This document shows, piece after piece, positions 1 through 7,479 of a stretch of 64,000 nt of DNA. This stretch comes from Nocardia yamanashiensis NBRC 100130. Lineage in GTDB: Bacteria > Actinomycetota > Actinomycetes > Mycobacteriales > Mycobacteriaceae. The stretch spans positions 124,001 through 188,000 of the forward strand of contig NZ_BDCD01000018.1 in the NCBI RefSeq assembly GCF_001613325.1. Direction: 5' to 3'. The notes under the pieces are model-generated. The model ran no database searches. It saw nothing but the letters and a program-made list of their open reading frames with translations, and had not been told where the DNA came from. A program made the position numbers and the translations under genes. The stretch's first letter is position 1. Every line of letters begins with the position of its first letter.

Positions 1-1083
1 GACGGCGTAGTCGCGGGTGGTGAGCACCTTGCGCACGGTCTCCTGCGGGCCCGGCGCGTACACCAGGGTGGGGCGCGGCCGCGCCGGGTCGCCGGTGAGA
101 TCGTCGGCGTCGAGGGAGACCAGCGCACCGGAGCGGAAGGGGGCGCCGTCCACGGTCCAGTCCTGACGCAGGGCCACCAGCACCCGGTCGGCGACCATGC
201 CTTTCACGTCGGACTTCGCCGGCAGGGCCAGGGGAATCGCGCGTCCCGACCGCAGCAGGTGGAATTCCGACTCGTTGGAATTCATTTCGCGGACAACCAG
301 ATTCACCCGGCGACCGGCCCCGTCGGTCAAGGCCAGCGGAGCGGTGCCGCCGCCGTCGGCGCTGTCGCCGCGCGCGACTTCGACCGCCTGGTCCAGCGGT
401 TGCCCACGCTGCCAGCGCTTGACGATGTAGGCGTAGCCCGAGGTGGTCTTCGCACCCGGCTCCCATTCCCGCGCGACCAGCAGCGTGTCGGAATTCTCCC
501 AGGCCACGGACTGCTTGCCGCGCCCCAGTTCGAATCCGCCCGGCACGAATTTCCCAGCTGCGCGGTCGAATTCGCGCACGGTGACGGCGTCCTCACCGCC
601 CTCGGACAACCACACCAGACAGCGCGAGCCCCGCACGGGATCGCAGTCGATGCCCTCCCACACCCAGTTCTTGCCCTCCGCGGCGCCCAGCGCGTCCAGA
701 TCCAGCACGGTCTTCCACTGCGGTTGCGCCGCTTGATAATCCGCCGCCGACGCCTCCCGGTAGATACCGCGCGGATGTGCACCGTCCTGCCAGAAGTTCC
801 CGATCATCCCGTCTTGGAACTCGGGCATCGGCAACCGGTCCGGCGCGCTCCCCTGCGCCACCGCCTCGGCCAGATTGCCCCCGTACCGCGAATCCTGCTC
901 CAGCACACCGAGCGTGCGCGCGTTCTCCTTCGCCACCCACTCTTGCACCCTGGGACTGTCCAGTTCCTCCAGCCATTGGAACGGGTCCCCGGCGGCATTC
1001 GACCCGCCACACGCCGCCGTCACCATCACCCCGGCGACCCAAACCCGCAACCCTCGACCGATCCCCTGCCCGGCCCGACCCAT
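1..1083 (-). CDS. Prolyl oligopeptidase family protein (S9A), 3' part outside window
   Basis: Reading from an ATG at 1083 to the left edge gives about 361 residues with no stop. After a hydrophobic N-terminus ending VMVTAACGGS (a possible but weak lipobox), residues 29-55 read DPFQWLEELDSPRVQEWV followed by ENARTL. This is the hallmark start of the beta-propeller domain of prolyl oligopeptidases (DP-x-WLE-x-x-x-x-x-x-x-x-WV-x-x-x-N). The remainder seen here is propeller. The catalytic Ser-Asp-His hydrolase domain lies beyond the left edge, so activity cannot be judged. The likely role is an exported or membrane-anchored serine peptidase acting on short proline-containing peptides. It is divergent from the DUF4132 remnant at 1203. 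Family call fairly sure; lipoprotein status uncertain. Confidence 0.78.
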   Translation of the reverse strand, partial: MGRAGQGIGRGLRVWVAGVMVTAACGGSNAAGDPFQWLEELDSPRVQEWVAKENARTLGVLEQDSRYGGNLAEAVAQGSAPDRLPMPEFQDGMIGNFWQDGAHPRGIYREASAADYQAAQPQWKTVLDLDALGAAEGKNWVWEGIDCDPVRGSRCLVWLSEGGEDAVTVREFDRAAGKFVPGGFELGRGKQSVAWENSDTLLVAREWEPGAKTTSGYAYIVKRWQRGQPLDQAVEVARGDSADGGGTAPLALTDGAGRRVNLVVREMNSNESEFHLLRSGRAIPLALPAKSDVKGMVADRVLVALRQDWTVDGAPFRSGALVSLDADDLTGDPARPRPTLVYAPGPQETVRKVLTTRDYAV

Positions 1084-1202
1084 GACGCCCCCGTCCGATG
1101 ATCATGCGGCTCTCCACGCTGCCGAGAACACTACCTCGGGGGTCCGACGAATTTGTCGGTGCCGGAAGGCAAGATCATGGGCATGCCCCCTGGTGACGTG
1201 CG

Positions 1203-2051
1203 ATGAAGTCCGAACCAGCGCGACGCCTCGAAACAGCCATGGTGACCGGCCGGCGCTGGCGCCCCACCGCGTTCCACACCCTCGTCCTGAACGATCCCAA
1301 CCTCGCCGCACTCGCCCGAGAACTGGTGTGGGCAACCTTCACCGATACGAACACGACGGACGAATCCGCCGAGGGCGCGGCCTGGGCGGCAGCAGCCGCC
1401 GGCACGAATGCAACCGCGGCGAGCACCGGAGCGACGGTCCGGACAACTGCAGCGAGGCCGGGCGGTACGCCTCGGACGAATGCCGCGAATTCCGACATTG
1501 TCGTGGCGGCCGGGAGCTTCCGGGTGGAGGACGGATCAGGCGAACTTGTGGACGTGCGCGCCGAGTGCTTCGAGCTTCGGGAGGATGCGCTGGTGGGTGT
1601 GGCACACCCATTGCACCTCGGTGAGTCGCTACGCCGGTGGCGGCGGGTTTTCGGTGGGCTCGGCGTGCGGCAGCCGTTCGAGCAGCTGCATCGCGAGGTC
1701 CACCGGTTCACCGCGGCGGAGGCCAAGGCGGATCGGTTGCGCCGCTTCGAGAATCGGCGGATACCGACCGGGCGGCTGTACACCATGCAGCGGCAGGGCT
1801 GGGAGCTCGGGCATGACGCGATCTCGCTACCGGTCGGGGTGCGGCGGCGGGTGCGGGTCGGGCTCGATCCGGGGATTCGGGGCGGTTACCGGTACGAGGC
1901 GGAGGAGCAGCGGATCGTGGCGGTGACCATCGAAGGCGGTGAGTTCGGTGCGCTCGACGCGGTCACCGCCTCCGAATTGCTGCGTCAGCTGGCGCGGCCC
2001 GCGGCATTGGCGCCCGCGCGGCGGCCGAAGAACGACCCCGCACCGAGCTGA
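1203..2051 (+). pseudogene. DUF4132 domain protein, N-terminally truncated remnant
   Basis: The 282-residue product carries the C-terminal DUF4132 signature. It has a W-x-x-x-x-F-x-x-L-V segment followed by LARELVWATFTD near residues 20-48, FRVEDGSGE near 100, GVAHPLHL near 132-139, then QPFEQLHREVHRF and a final ELLRQL. DUF4132 (MolR-like) proteins are usually far longer. Here an in-frame TGA sits at 1194, just before the first ATG, and only 119 bp separate the gene from its divergent neighbour, so the large N-terminal part is missing. It may be a fragment or a genuinely short variant. Its last 67 bp overlap the convergent flavoprotein gene. Function of the family is not established. Confidence 0.5.
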
Positions 2052-3442
2052 GTGCCGCTGGCATAGCCCTTGCCGTCCTGGGCCAGGGTGGCCGCGGTGG
2101 CGCCGGCCGCGTACAGGCCGGGAATGGGGGAACCGTTGTCCCGCAGCACTTCTCCGTCAGCGGAGGTGCGCAGGCCGCCCAGGGTGAAGCCGGCGTAGAG
2201 CGCCTTGCCGAGGGTGAGGTCGAACGCTCCCCACGGGCCGCGGTCCTGCGGCTCCAGCCATTCCGCGCCCTTGTGGAAGTCCGGGTCCTCGCCGCGCGCC
2301 GCATGCTCGTTGTAGCTGTCCAGGGTGGATTTCAGAGCCGCATAAGGGATTCCGAGCCCCTCCGCCATTTCCTCCACGGTCTCCCAGCCGTCGATGAACG
2401 GCGCCAGCGGAAACGCCGGCCGTTCCATATGCTCGGAGTCGACGATGAGATACGCTGCCGCACCGGGCTGTTCGAGCACGAAGGCCGAGGTCCGGGAGTG
2501 GTAGGAATCCTCGGCGACGAAACGCTCGCCATTGCGGTTCACCACGATTCCGGTGAGCAGCCGTGAGGGGGGATACACCGGCGCGGTCACGAACGCCTGA
2601 TCCATATTGCGGGTGTCCGCGCCCGCCGACACGCCCAGCCGGATGCCCATGCCGTCGTCGTAGGTGGTGCCGAGCACGAACGGCTTCTCGCTCAGCCACG
2701 GCACATTGGCGGCCACCATCTCGGCGTTCATGACGAACCCACCGGCCGCCAGCACCACCGATTTCGCCCGCACCGCACCGGTTTCGCCGGGCTTGCGCCA
2801 GGCCACGCCGACCACCGCGCCGTCGGGATCGGTGACCAGGTTGGTCACGCCGGTCTCGTAGCGGATCTCGACGCCGAGCGCCGCCGCCCGCTTGACCAGC
2901 AGTTCGATCACCATGGCCGCGCCCTGGGTCTCGCCGGGCACCGGCACCTTGTGCCCGCGCGGCGCGGGCACCGCCTGGTCGCGATACGGCCAGACCTTCT
3001 CGTTGCCGGTGTACATCAACCCTTCGGTGCCGGGCTGGATCACCGCTTTCTCGGGGAAGTAGCTGCGTTCGAACTCGAAGCCGAGGCCCTCCAGCCAGTC
3101 GAAATGCTCGACGCTGCCGTCGCAGTAGGCGCGGATCTTCTCCGGTTCCGGATCACGCGACACCGCCATCAGGTATCGGTACATCTCGTCCGCGGAATCC
3201 GCCTGGCCCGTGGCTTTTTGGACCGCAGTGCCGCCGCCGAGATAGAAATGCCCGCCAGCCAGCGCGGTGGTGCCACCGGCCACCGCGGCGCGTTCCAGCA
3301 CCAGTACCCGGGCGCCGCGCGCCGCCGCTTCCACCGCGGCGCAACCGCCCGCGATCCCGAATCCGGCCACCACCACGTCGAATTCGTCGCCCCACTCGGC
3401 GATGGACTCCGCGGCAAGGACTTCCGGCAGCTGTGTGCTCAC
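1985..3442 (-). CDS. FAD-dependent oxidoreductase, KstD / FAD_binding_2 family
   Basis: The 485-residue product begins at a GTG (3442) that shares GTGA with the stop of the upstream VOC gene, a translational-coupling overlap that fixes the start. Residues about 20-52 hold the Rossmann FAD-binding motif FDVVVAGFGIAGGCAA and its acidic strand end VLVLE, followed by GGTTALAGGHFYLGGG, typical of 3-ketosteroid-delta1-dehydrogenase and fumarate-reductase-type flavoproteins. The C-terminus ends with GLYAAGATAAT and GTQLGAGSFFGRRAG, the second FAD contact. The expected chemistry is dehydrogenation or reduction of a ring or enone substrate, but the substrate cannot be read from the sequence. The coupling to a VOC gene and the nearby MFS, TetR and DUF3237 genes suggest a catabolic set. 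Confidence 0.85.
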   Translation of the reverse strand: MSTQLPEVLAAESIAEWGDEFDVVVAGFGIAGGCAAVEAAARGARVLVLERAAVAGGTTALAGGHFYLGGGTAVQKATGQADSADEMYRYLMAVSRDPEPEKIRAYCDGSVEHFDWLEGLGFEFERSYFPEKAVIQPGTEGLMYTGNEKVWPYRDQAVPAPRGHKVPVPGETQGAAMVIELLVKRAAALGVEIRYETGVTNLVTDPDGAVVGVAWRKPGETGAVRAKSVVLAAGGFVMNAEMVAANVPWLSEKPFVLGTTYDDGMGIRLGVSAGADTRNMDQAFVTAPVYPPSRLLTGIVVNRNGERFVAEDSYHSRTSAFVLEQPGAAAYLIVDSEHMERPAFPLAPFIDGWETVEEMAEGLGIPYAALKSTLDSYNEHAARGEDPDFHKGAEWLEPQDRGPWGAFDLTLGKALYAGFTLGGLRTSADGEVLRDNGSPIPGLYAAGATAATLAQDGKGYASGTQLGAGSFFGRRAGANAAGRAS

Positions 3443-3930
3443 AACGCACCCTTCTTGATCTGTTCGAAGAACATTCGCATATTGCTGCCGATCTCGGCCA
3501 GCTCGAGATACGGCATGCCCGCCGCCGCGCCGTCGAGGTAGGCGAAGCGCATCTGCCCGCCCATATCGCCCTGCTGCAGCACCTCGAGGCCCTGTGCCGC
3601 AGCCGTTTTCAGGGCGGCGTCGAAGTCCTCGGGTTCCACGCACACGTGATGCAGGCCGGGCCCACCGCGCTCCAGGAATTCGCTGTAGATGGAGGCCCCG
3701 CACACCGGCTGGATCAATTCGAGCTGCGTGTCACCGCTGTAGGCCAGCGAGATGTGCGCGGTGAAGTCGGCGGGCGCACCGCGATAGACGCAGTTCGCGG
3801 GCGCGAAATGCACGTCCGGCATCCGCGTCCATTTGCCCGCGCCCAGGGTCGCGGTCAGGAATTCCTCGCCGCGCGCTATATCCGTGACCACCCAGGCGAT
3901 CTGGGTGACGGGCCCTTCGGCCACCTTCAT
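3439..3930 (-). CDS. VOC family protein (glyoxalase / dioxygenase fold)
   Basis: The 163-residue product shows the paired beta-alpha-beta-beta-beta modules of the vicinal oxygen chelate superfamily. It opens with VTQIAWVVTDIARGEEFL, has TQLELIQPV in the middle, and GGPGLHHVCVEPEDFDAAL at about residues 95-115, which supplies the usual metal-ligand histidine. Members are methylmalonyl-CoA epimerases, glyoxalases or extradiol dioxygenases; this one resembles the single-domain epimerase/glyoxalase type. A GGAGC ribosome-binding sequence precedes the ATG at 3930. Its TGA overlaps the GTG of the downstream flavoprotein, so the two are almost certainly cotranslated and may act on the same substrate series. 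Confidence 0.82.
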   Translation of the reverse strand: MKVAEGPVTQIAWVVTDIARGEEFLTATLGAGKWTRMPDVHFAPANCVYRGAPADFTAHISLAYSGDTQLELIQPVCGASIYSEFLERGGPGLHHVCVEPEDFDAALKTAAAQGLEVLQQGDMGGQMRFAYLDGAAAGMPYLELAEIGSNMRMFFEQIKKGAL

Positions 3931-4071
3931 CGTTGCTCCGCTCGCCGAACCATCACCCGCAGTTAATCACATTCGCTTAATTCGTCAAGCCCGCGTGCCG
4001 GACAGCGGCCGGACCGGCGCATACGACGGCGGCCCGGTCCATGCAGGACCGGGCCGCTGGGACTCGTGCGC

Positions 4072-4728
4072 TCACGCCAGGGTGCTGCGCATCGACTTGG
4101 CGGTGCGGATGGTGACGACCGTCAGCACCGTGACCGTGCCCGCCATCAGGACGGTGGACAGCCAGGCCATGGTCGAGATCGGGAGCTGGTAGGCCAGCAC
4201 GACCCGCACCGCGGCCTCGGCGATCAGGCCGACCGCCCACATCACCGACAGCCTGGTGTGGGTGCGGCGGACCATCGCATTGCTCTCGTAATCCCGCTGG
4301 ATCTGCGCGGCCCGCGCGGTGCCGGCCAGCGCCTTGCGCACCGCGTGGTAGGTGAGCGGCTTGCCGAGCAGGGTCGCGATCAGGAAGGCCGTGCCCACCG
4401 CCGCGGTGCCGAACGAATCCCGCACGATGATCAGCCGGGCGTCACCGCTGATCAGCGAGGCGACCAGGCCGATCGCGAAGCCGCCCAGCACGATTCCCGC
4501 GAACAGATCGAAGCTGCGGGCCCGCACCACCCCGGCCACGACGATGATCGCCGACACCACCGCGCCGGCCAGCAGCGCCACGAAATCCGAGTAGCCGAGC
4601 GCGTGCAGGGCGTAGTAGGCGGCCATCGGCACCAGCACGTCGCGGGCGATCGGCGCCAGCATCTTGGACATTTCCGGGCGCTGCCGCTCGGCCGGCGCGG
4701 TGGTCACGGTGGTTTCGGTGGCGGTCAT
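4072..4728 (-). CDS. VC0807-like integral membrane protein
   Basis: This is a 218-residue protein with a short polar N-terminus and five or six hydrophobic segments, for example VLVPMAAYYALHALG, FVALLAGAVVSAIIVVAGVV, LFAGIVLGGFAIGLVASLI and STVLMAGTVTVLTVVTI. The motif near residue 100, DARLIIVRDSFGTAAVGTAFL, followed by KPLTYHAVRK, is typical of the uncharacterised VC0807 family of bacterial membrane proteins. GGAG precedes the ATG. Two inverted repeats (4741-4765 and 4820-4839) lie directly upstream and could be operators. It follows the MFS transporter on the same strand with a 104-bp gap. No function can be assigned. Confidence 0.7.
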   Translation of the reverse strand: MTATETTVTTAPAERQRPEMSKMLAPIARDVLVPMAAYYALHALGYSDFVALLAGAVVSAIIVVAGVVRARSFDLFAGIVLGGFAIGLVASLISGDARLIIVRDSFGTAAVGTAFLIATLLGKPLTYHAVRKALAGTARAAQIQRDYESNAMVRRTHTRLSVMWAVGLIAEAAVRVVLAYQLPISTMAWLSTVLMAGTVTVLTVVTIRTAKSMRSTLA

Positions 4729-4740
4729 CTCGGCTGCTCC

Positions 4741-4765
4741 CCTGTAATCGGCTGCTGCTTACAGG
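4741..4765. promoter_or_regulatory. Inverted repeat CCTGTAA-N11-TTACAGG, candidate operator
   Basis: Perfect 7-bp arms separated by 11 bases lie 12-37 bp upstream of the VC0807-type gene start. This spacing suits a repressor site over its promoter or leader. It is seen directly; the binding protein is unknown. Confidence 0.4.
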
Positions 4766-4819
4766 AATTGAATCTACGAGCGCCGCTGTCCGCGCAGATC
4801 TGCCAACCATCACCACTCC

Positions 4820-4839
4820 GGCATGACAGTTGTCATGCC
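4820..4839. promoter_or_regulatory. 20-bp perfect palindrome GGCATGACA-GT-TGTCATGCC
   Basis: It has nine-base arms with a 2-base centre, overlaps the stop codon of the MFS gene and lies 92 bp upstream of the next gene. The 2-base centre is too short for an ordinary terminator loop, so a DNA-binding site is more likely than a hairpin. Regulator unknown. Confidence 0.4.
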
Positions 4840-6164
4840 TGCGCGGCGGACTCCAGCGAGACGCCCTTGGTCTCCGGCGCACCCCAGATACAGATGCCGA
4901 GGCCGACCGCGGTGAGCGCGGCGGCGGCCAGGAAGGTCGGGCCCATCCCGTAGTGCGTCAGCGACCACGGCAGCAGATAGGTGCCCAGCGCCGCGCCCAC
5001 CCGGCTGATGGAGGTGGCGAAACCGACCGCGGTGGCGCGAATGTGGGTGGGGAACAATTCGTTCGGATACGTCCAGTCCAGCACGTTCGGGCCGCCGCAG
5101 AAGAACGCGTACAGGCACAGCATGGTGAAGGCGAGGACGGCGGGCATGCTCGGCCAGATGCCGATGAACAGCACCGGCAGGATCATCAGGCCGAAACACC
5201 AGATGATGACGGGGCGGCGGCCGACGGTGTCGATGAGCCGCATGGCGGGCAGGCAGCCGATCAGGAAGACCGAGCTGATCAGGGCGGTGCCGAGGGTGTC
5301 CATCCAAGTGCCGGAAGGCATTCCGAAGGCGGCCAGGATCTCCGGGCCGAAGGTGAGCATGGCGAACAGCACCGCGACCTGACACAGGAAGAAGCCGCAG
5401 CAGAAGACGGTGCGCTTGCGGTATTCGGGGGCGAACAGTTCGCGGATGGAGCCGTGATTGTCCGGGGTCTCACCGGTTTCCAGCATGTCGCGCGGGGCCA
5501 CCTCGACGTGCAGGAACCGTTTCACCATGGCGGCCGATTCGGCGGCGCGCCCGTGTTGCGCGAGCCAGCGCGGGGATTCCTTGGCCGAGCCCTGGCGGAC
5601 CATCAGGAAGAAGGCGCACAGCACCGCCGAACTCGCCAGCTGCCAGCGCCAGCTGCCATTGCCGCCGAAGGTCAGGAACAGGTAGCCGACCACGTAGGCG
5701 AGAACCGAACCCGCATACCAGGCCACGATCTGGAAGCCGAGCAGCCTGCCGCGCATTTTGAGCGGGAGCCATTCGCCCAGCAATGAAGTGGCGATCGGAT
5801 AGTCGGCGGCCACCGCCATGCCGAGCACGAAACGCAGCACCACGATGAGCCAGGTGCTCTCGACCCAGAACGACAGGATCGAGCAGAGCGCCATGACCAC
5901 CAGGTCGGCGGTGTACATGACTTCGCGGCCGATCTTGTCGGTGATCACGCCGAACAGGGCGCCGCCGACGAACATGCCGATAAGCGCTGCGGCGCCGATC
6001 AATTGGACTTCGCCGGTGCTCAGGTCCAGTTCGGGTTTCATGCCGATGAGCGCGGTGCCGACAATGCTCAGGATGTAGCCGTCCAGCAGTGGGCCGCCGG
6101 AGCAGGCGACCGCCAGCCGCTTGTGGAAGGCCGTGAACGGCGCGTCGTCGATTACCGTGCTCAT
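4833..6164 (-). CDS. MFS transporter, metabolite:H+ symporter type
   Basis: This 443-residue protein has twelve predicted membrane helices. The loop 2-3 motif is present as GVITDKIGREVMYTADLV and the helix 4 region as RFVLGMAVAADYPI, both typical of the metabolite:H+ / sugar-porter-like MFS group. In that group the motif GEWLPLKMRGRLLG in loop 4-5 is also common. The probable role is proton-coupled uptake of an organic acid or related small carbon compound. AGGAGGG precedes the ATG. It is divergent from the TetR gene at 6324, whose operator-like palindrome lies in the shared 159-bp gap, so TetR control of the transporter is plausible. The substrate is not deducible. Confidence 0.83.
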   Translation of the reverse strand: MSTVIDDAPFTAFHKRLAVACSGGPLLDGYILSIVGTALIGMKPELDLSTGEVQLIGAAALIGMFVGGALFGVITDKIGREVMYTADLVVMALCSILSFWVESTWLIVVLRFVLGMAVAADYPIATSLLGEWLPLKMRGRLLGFQIVAWYAGSVLAYVVGYLFLTFGGNGSWRWQLASSAVLCAFFLMVRQGSAKESPRWLAQHGRAAESAAMVKRFLHVEVAPRDMLETGETPDNHGSIRELFAPEYRKRTVFCCGFFLCQVAVLFAMLTFGPEILAAFGMPSGTWMDTLGTALISSVFLIGCLPAMRLIDTVGRRPVIIWCFGLMILPVLFIGIWPSMPAVLAFTMLCLYAFFCGGPNVLDWTYPNELFPTHIRATAVGFATSISRVGAALGTYLLPWSLTHYGMGPTFLAAAALTAVGLGICIWGAPETKGVSLESAAQA

Positions 6165-6308
6165 CTCGCCCTCCTAGCCCCCGACCCCGGACTCGCGAAT
6201 ATGCAGCAAACGTGGCGAACCTACCCGGAGCGGCCGGTGGGCGATGGCCCTGACACGCCGCCGCCGGATTTCGATGAGCACTCGCAACCCCCGGACCGCG
6301 CCGACTGG

Positions 6309-6326
6309 CATACGATCGACCGTATG
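6309..6326. promoter_or_regulatory. TetR-type operator CATACGATCGACCGTATG at the tetR start
   Basis: This is an 18-bp inverted repeat (arms CATACG/CGTATG) whose right arm contains the ATG of the TetR gene. Its core 6310-6325 matches the palindrome at 7482-7497 at 14 of 16 positions, implying one regulator for both sites. The position supports autorepression. Confidence 0.7.
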
Positions 6327-6950
6327 GATGCAGCACAGGAGTCCGGGGATCGCCGCCTGCTCCGAGGCGCGCGCTCCCGCAAGGCGGTTACCCGGCGCGC
6401 GGTGGATATCGCCTCGTCGGAGGGGCTGTACGGGCTCAGCTTCGGGCGGCTCGCCGAGGAATTGAGCATCAGCAAGGCCGGCATCCAGACGTTGTTCCGG
6501 ACCAAGGAGCAATTGCAGCTGGCGACGGTCGAAGAGGCGCGCGTGGTGTTCGTCGATACCGTCATCCGGCCCGCGCTGGCGTCCGCCGCCGGCGGGGATC
6601 GGCTGCGGGCGCTGCTCGACAATTGGATCGACTACGCCGCCACGCCTTTGTTCCCCGGCGGCTGTTTCTGGTCGGCCAATCTCGCCGAGTTCGACAGCCG
6701 GCCCGGGCCGGTGCGCGATGCATTGCGCGAAACCCGGCAGCAGTGGCTGGATCTGCTGGCGACGCAGTTGATGCGGGCGGTGAACAACGGCGAGATCGCG
6801 CCGCTGGACCCGGATCTGGTGGCATTCCAGATCGATGCCGTGCTGAATGCCACCAATATCGCACTGCGCCTGGGCGATCCGGACAGCGTGGGCCGGGTGC
6901 GCCGACTGCTCGACGGCCTGCTCACGCCGTCCGGCGTGGCGCGGGGGTGA
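6324..6950 (+). CDS. TetR/AcrR family transcriptional regulator
   Basis: The 208-residue product has an N-terminal helix-turn-helix, RRAVDIASSEGLYGLSFGRL and AEELSISKAGIQTLFRTKEQL (residues about 25-65), the standard TetR DNA-binding domain. It is followed by a helical ligand domain with the TetR_C-like string GGCFWSANLAEFDSRPGPVRDAL seen in YcdC/TetR_C_6-type members. The start at 6324 is chosen because the HTH then lies at the usual distance from the N-terminus; longer in-frame starts run into the divergent promoter. The gene sits on a palindrome shared with the DUF3237 promoter and diverges from the MFS gene. A repressor of this small regulon is the simplest reading. Confidence 0.88.
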   Translation: MDAAQESGDRRLLRGARSRKAVTRRAVDIASSEGLYGLSFGRLAEELSISKAGIQTLFRTKEQLQLATVEEARVVFVDTVIRPALASAAGGDRLRALLDNWIDYAATPLFPGGCFWSANLAEFDSRPGPVRDALRETRQQWLDLLATQLMRAVNNGEIAPLDPDLVAFQIDAVLNATNIALRLGDPDSVGRVRRLLDGLLTPSGVARG

Positions 6951-6953
6951 GGG

Positions 6954-7436
6954 TCAGAGCACCTCGGAAACGCGGTACGCCACGCCGCCTTCGATCAGAT
7001 AGCCCTTGCCGATGGCCTGGATGCCGTTGAGCCAGGCGTAGTTTCGCGATCCGGTCTCGAACAGCGGGGCGATGCGGAAGTAGTACCGTGACGGGTCCAC
7101 CAGGTGCCGGATGGCGGCGAGATCGTCGCGGGCTTCCTCCGGGACCATCCAGCGGCCGCCGTAGCTCACGTAGATGAGGTCGCCCTCCTCGGTGCGCAAG
7201 GTCAGCCGGACGTCGATGTCGATACCGCCGTCCGCGCGGTACAGCACCCAATCCCCGCCGCCCGGAACGACTTCCCCGCGTAGCTTGGGGCCTTCGAACG
7301 TGCCGCCCGCCGCGCGGTACAGGACCCGCTTCCCGATCGGACCGGCACCGAACTTCACCGGTTCTTCCAAATCGATCGCCACGTCGTAGAGCAGCCGAGT
7401 CTCGAGTTCCCCGACGTCCTTGATGCGCGCGTCCAT
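6954..7436 (-). CDS. DUF3237 family protein
   Basis: The 160-residue product is a single DUF3237 domain: an N-terminal strand region with LLYDVAIDLEEPV, the motif GPIGKRVLYRAAGGTFEGPKLRGEVVPGGGDW around residues 33-64, then IDVRLTLRTEEGDLIYVSYGG and a C-terminal WLNGIQAIGKG. It is a small beta-rich fold with no firmly assigned reaction; homologues recur beside aromatic or steroid catabolic genes. AGGGAG lies just upstream of the ATG at 7436. The operator-like palindrome at 7482-7497 is 46-61 bp upstream, so it is probably controlled by the TetR protein encoded convergently at 6324. Confidence 0.82.
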   Translation of the reverse strand: MDARIKDVGELETRLLYDVAIDLEEPVKFGAGPIGKRVLYRAAGGTFEGPKLRGEVVPGGGDWVLYRADGGIDIDVRLTLRTEEGDLIYVSYGGRWMVPEEARDDLAAIRHLVDPSRYYFRIAPLFETGSRNYAWLNGIQAIGKGYLIEGGVAYRVSEVL

Positions 7437-7479
7437 GTTCGTCTCCCTTCGAACCGCCGGCAATCGCCGACCCTTCGAA

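Noticed and set aside
4820..4839. Terminator for the MFS gene
   Set aside because: The dyad has only a 2-base centre, leaving no proper loop unless two pairs open, and no T-run. A protein-binding site is more likely.
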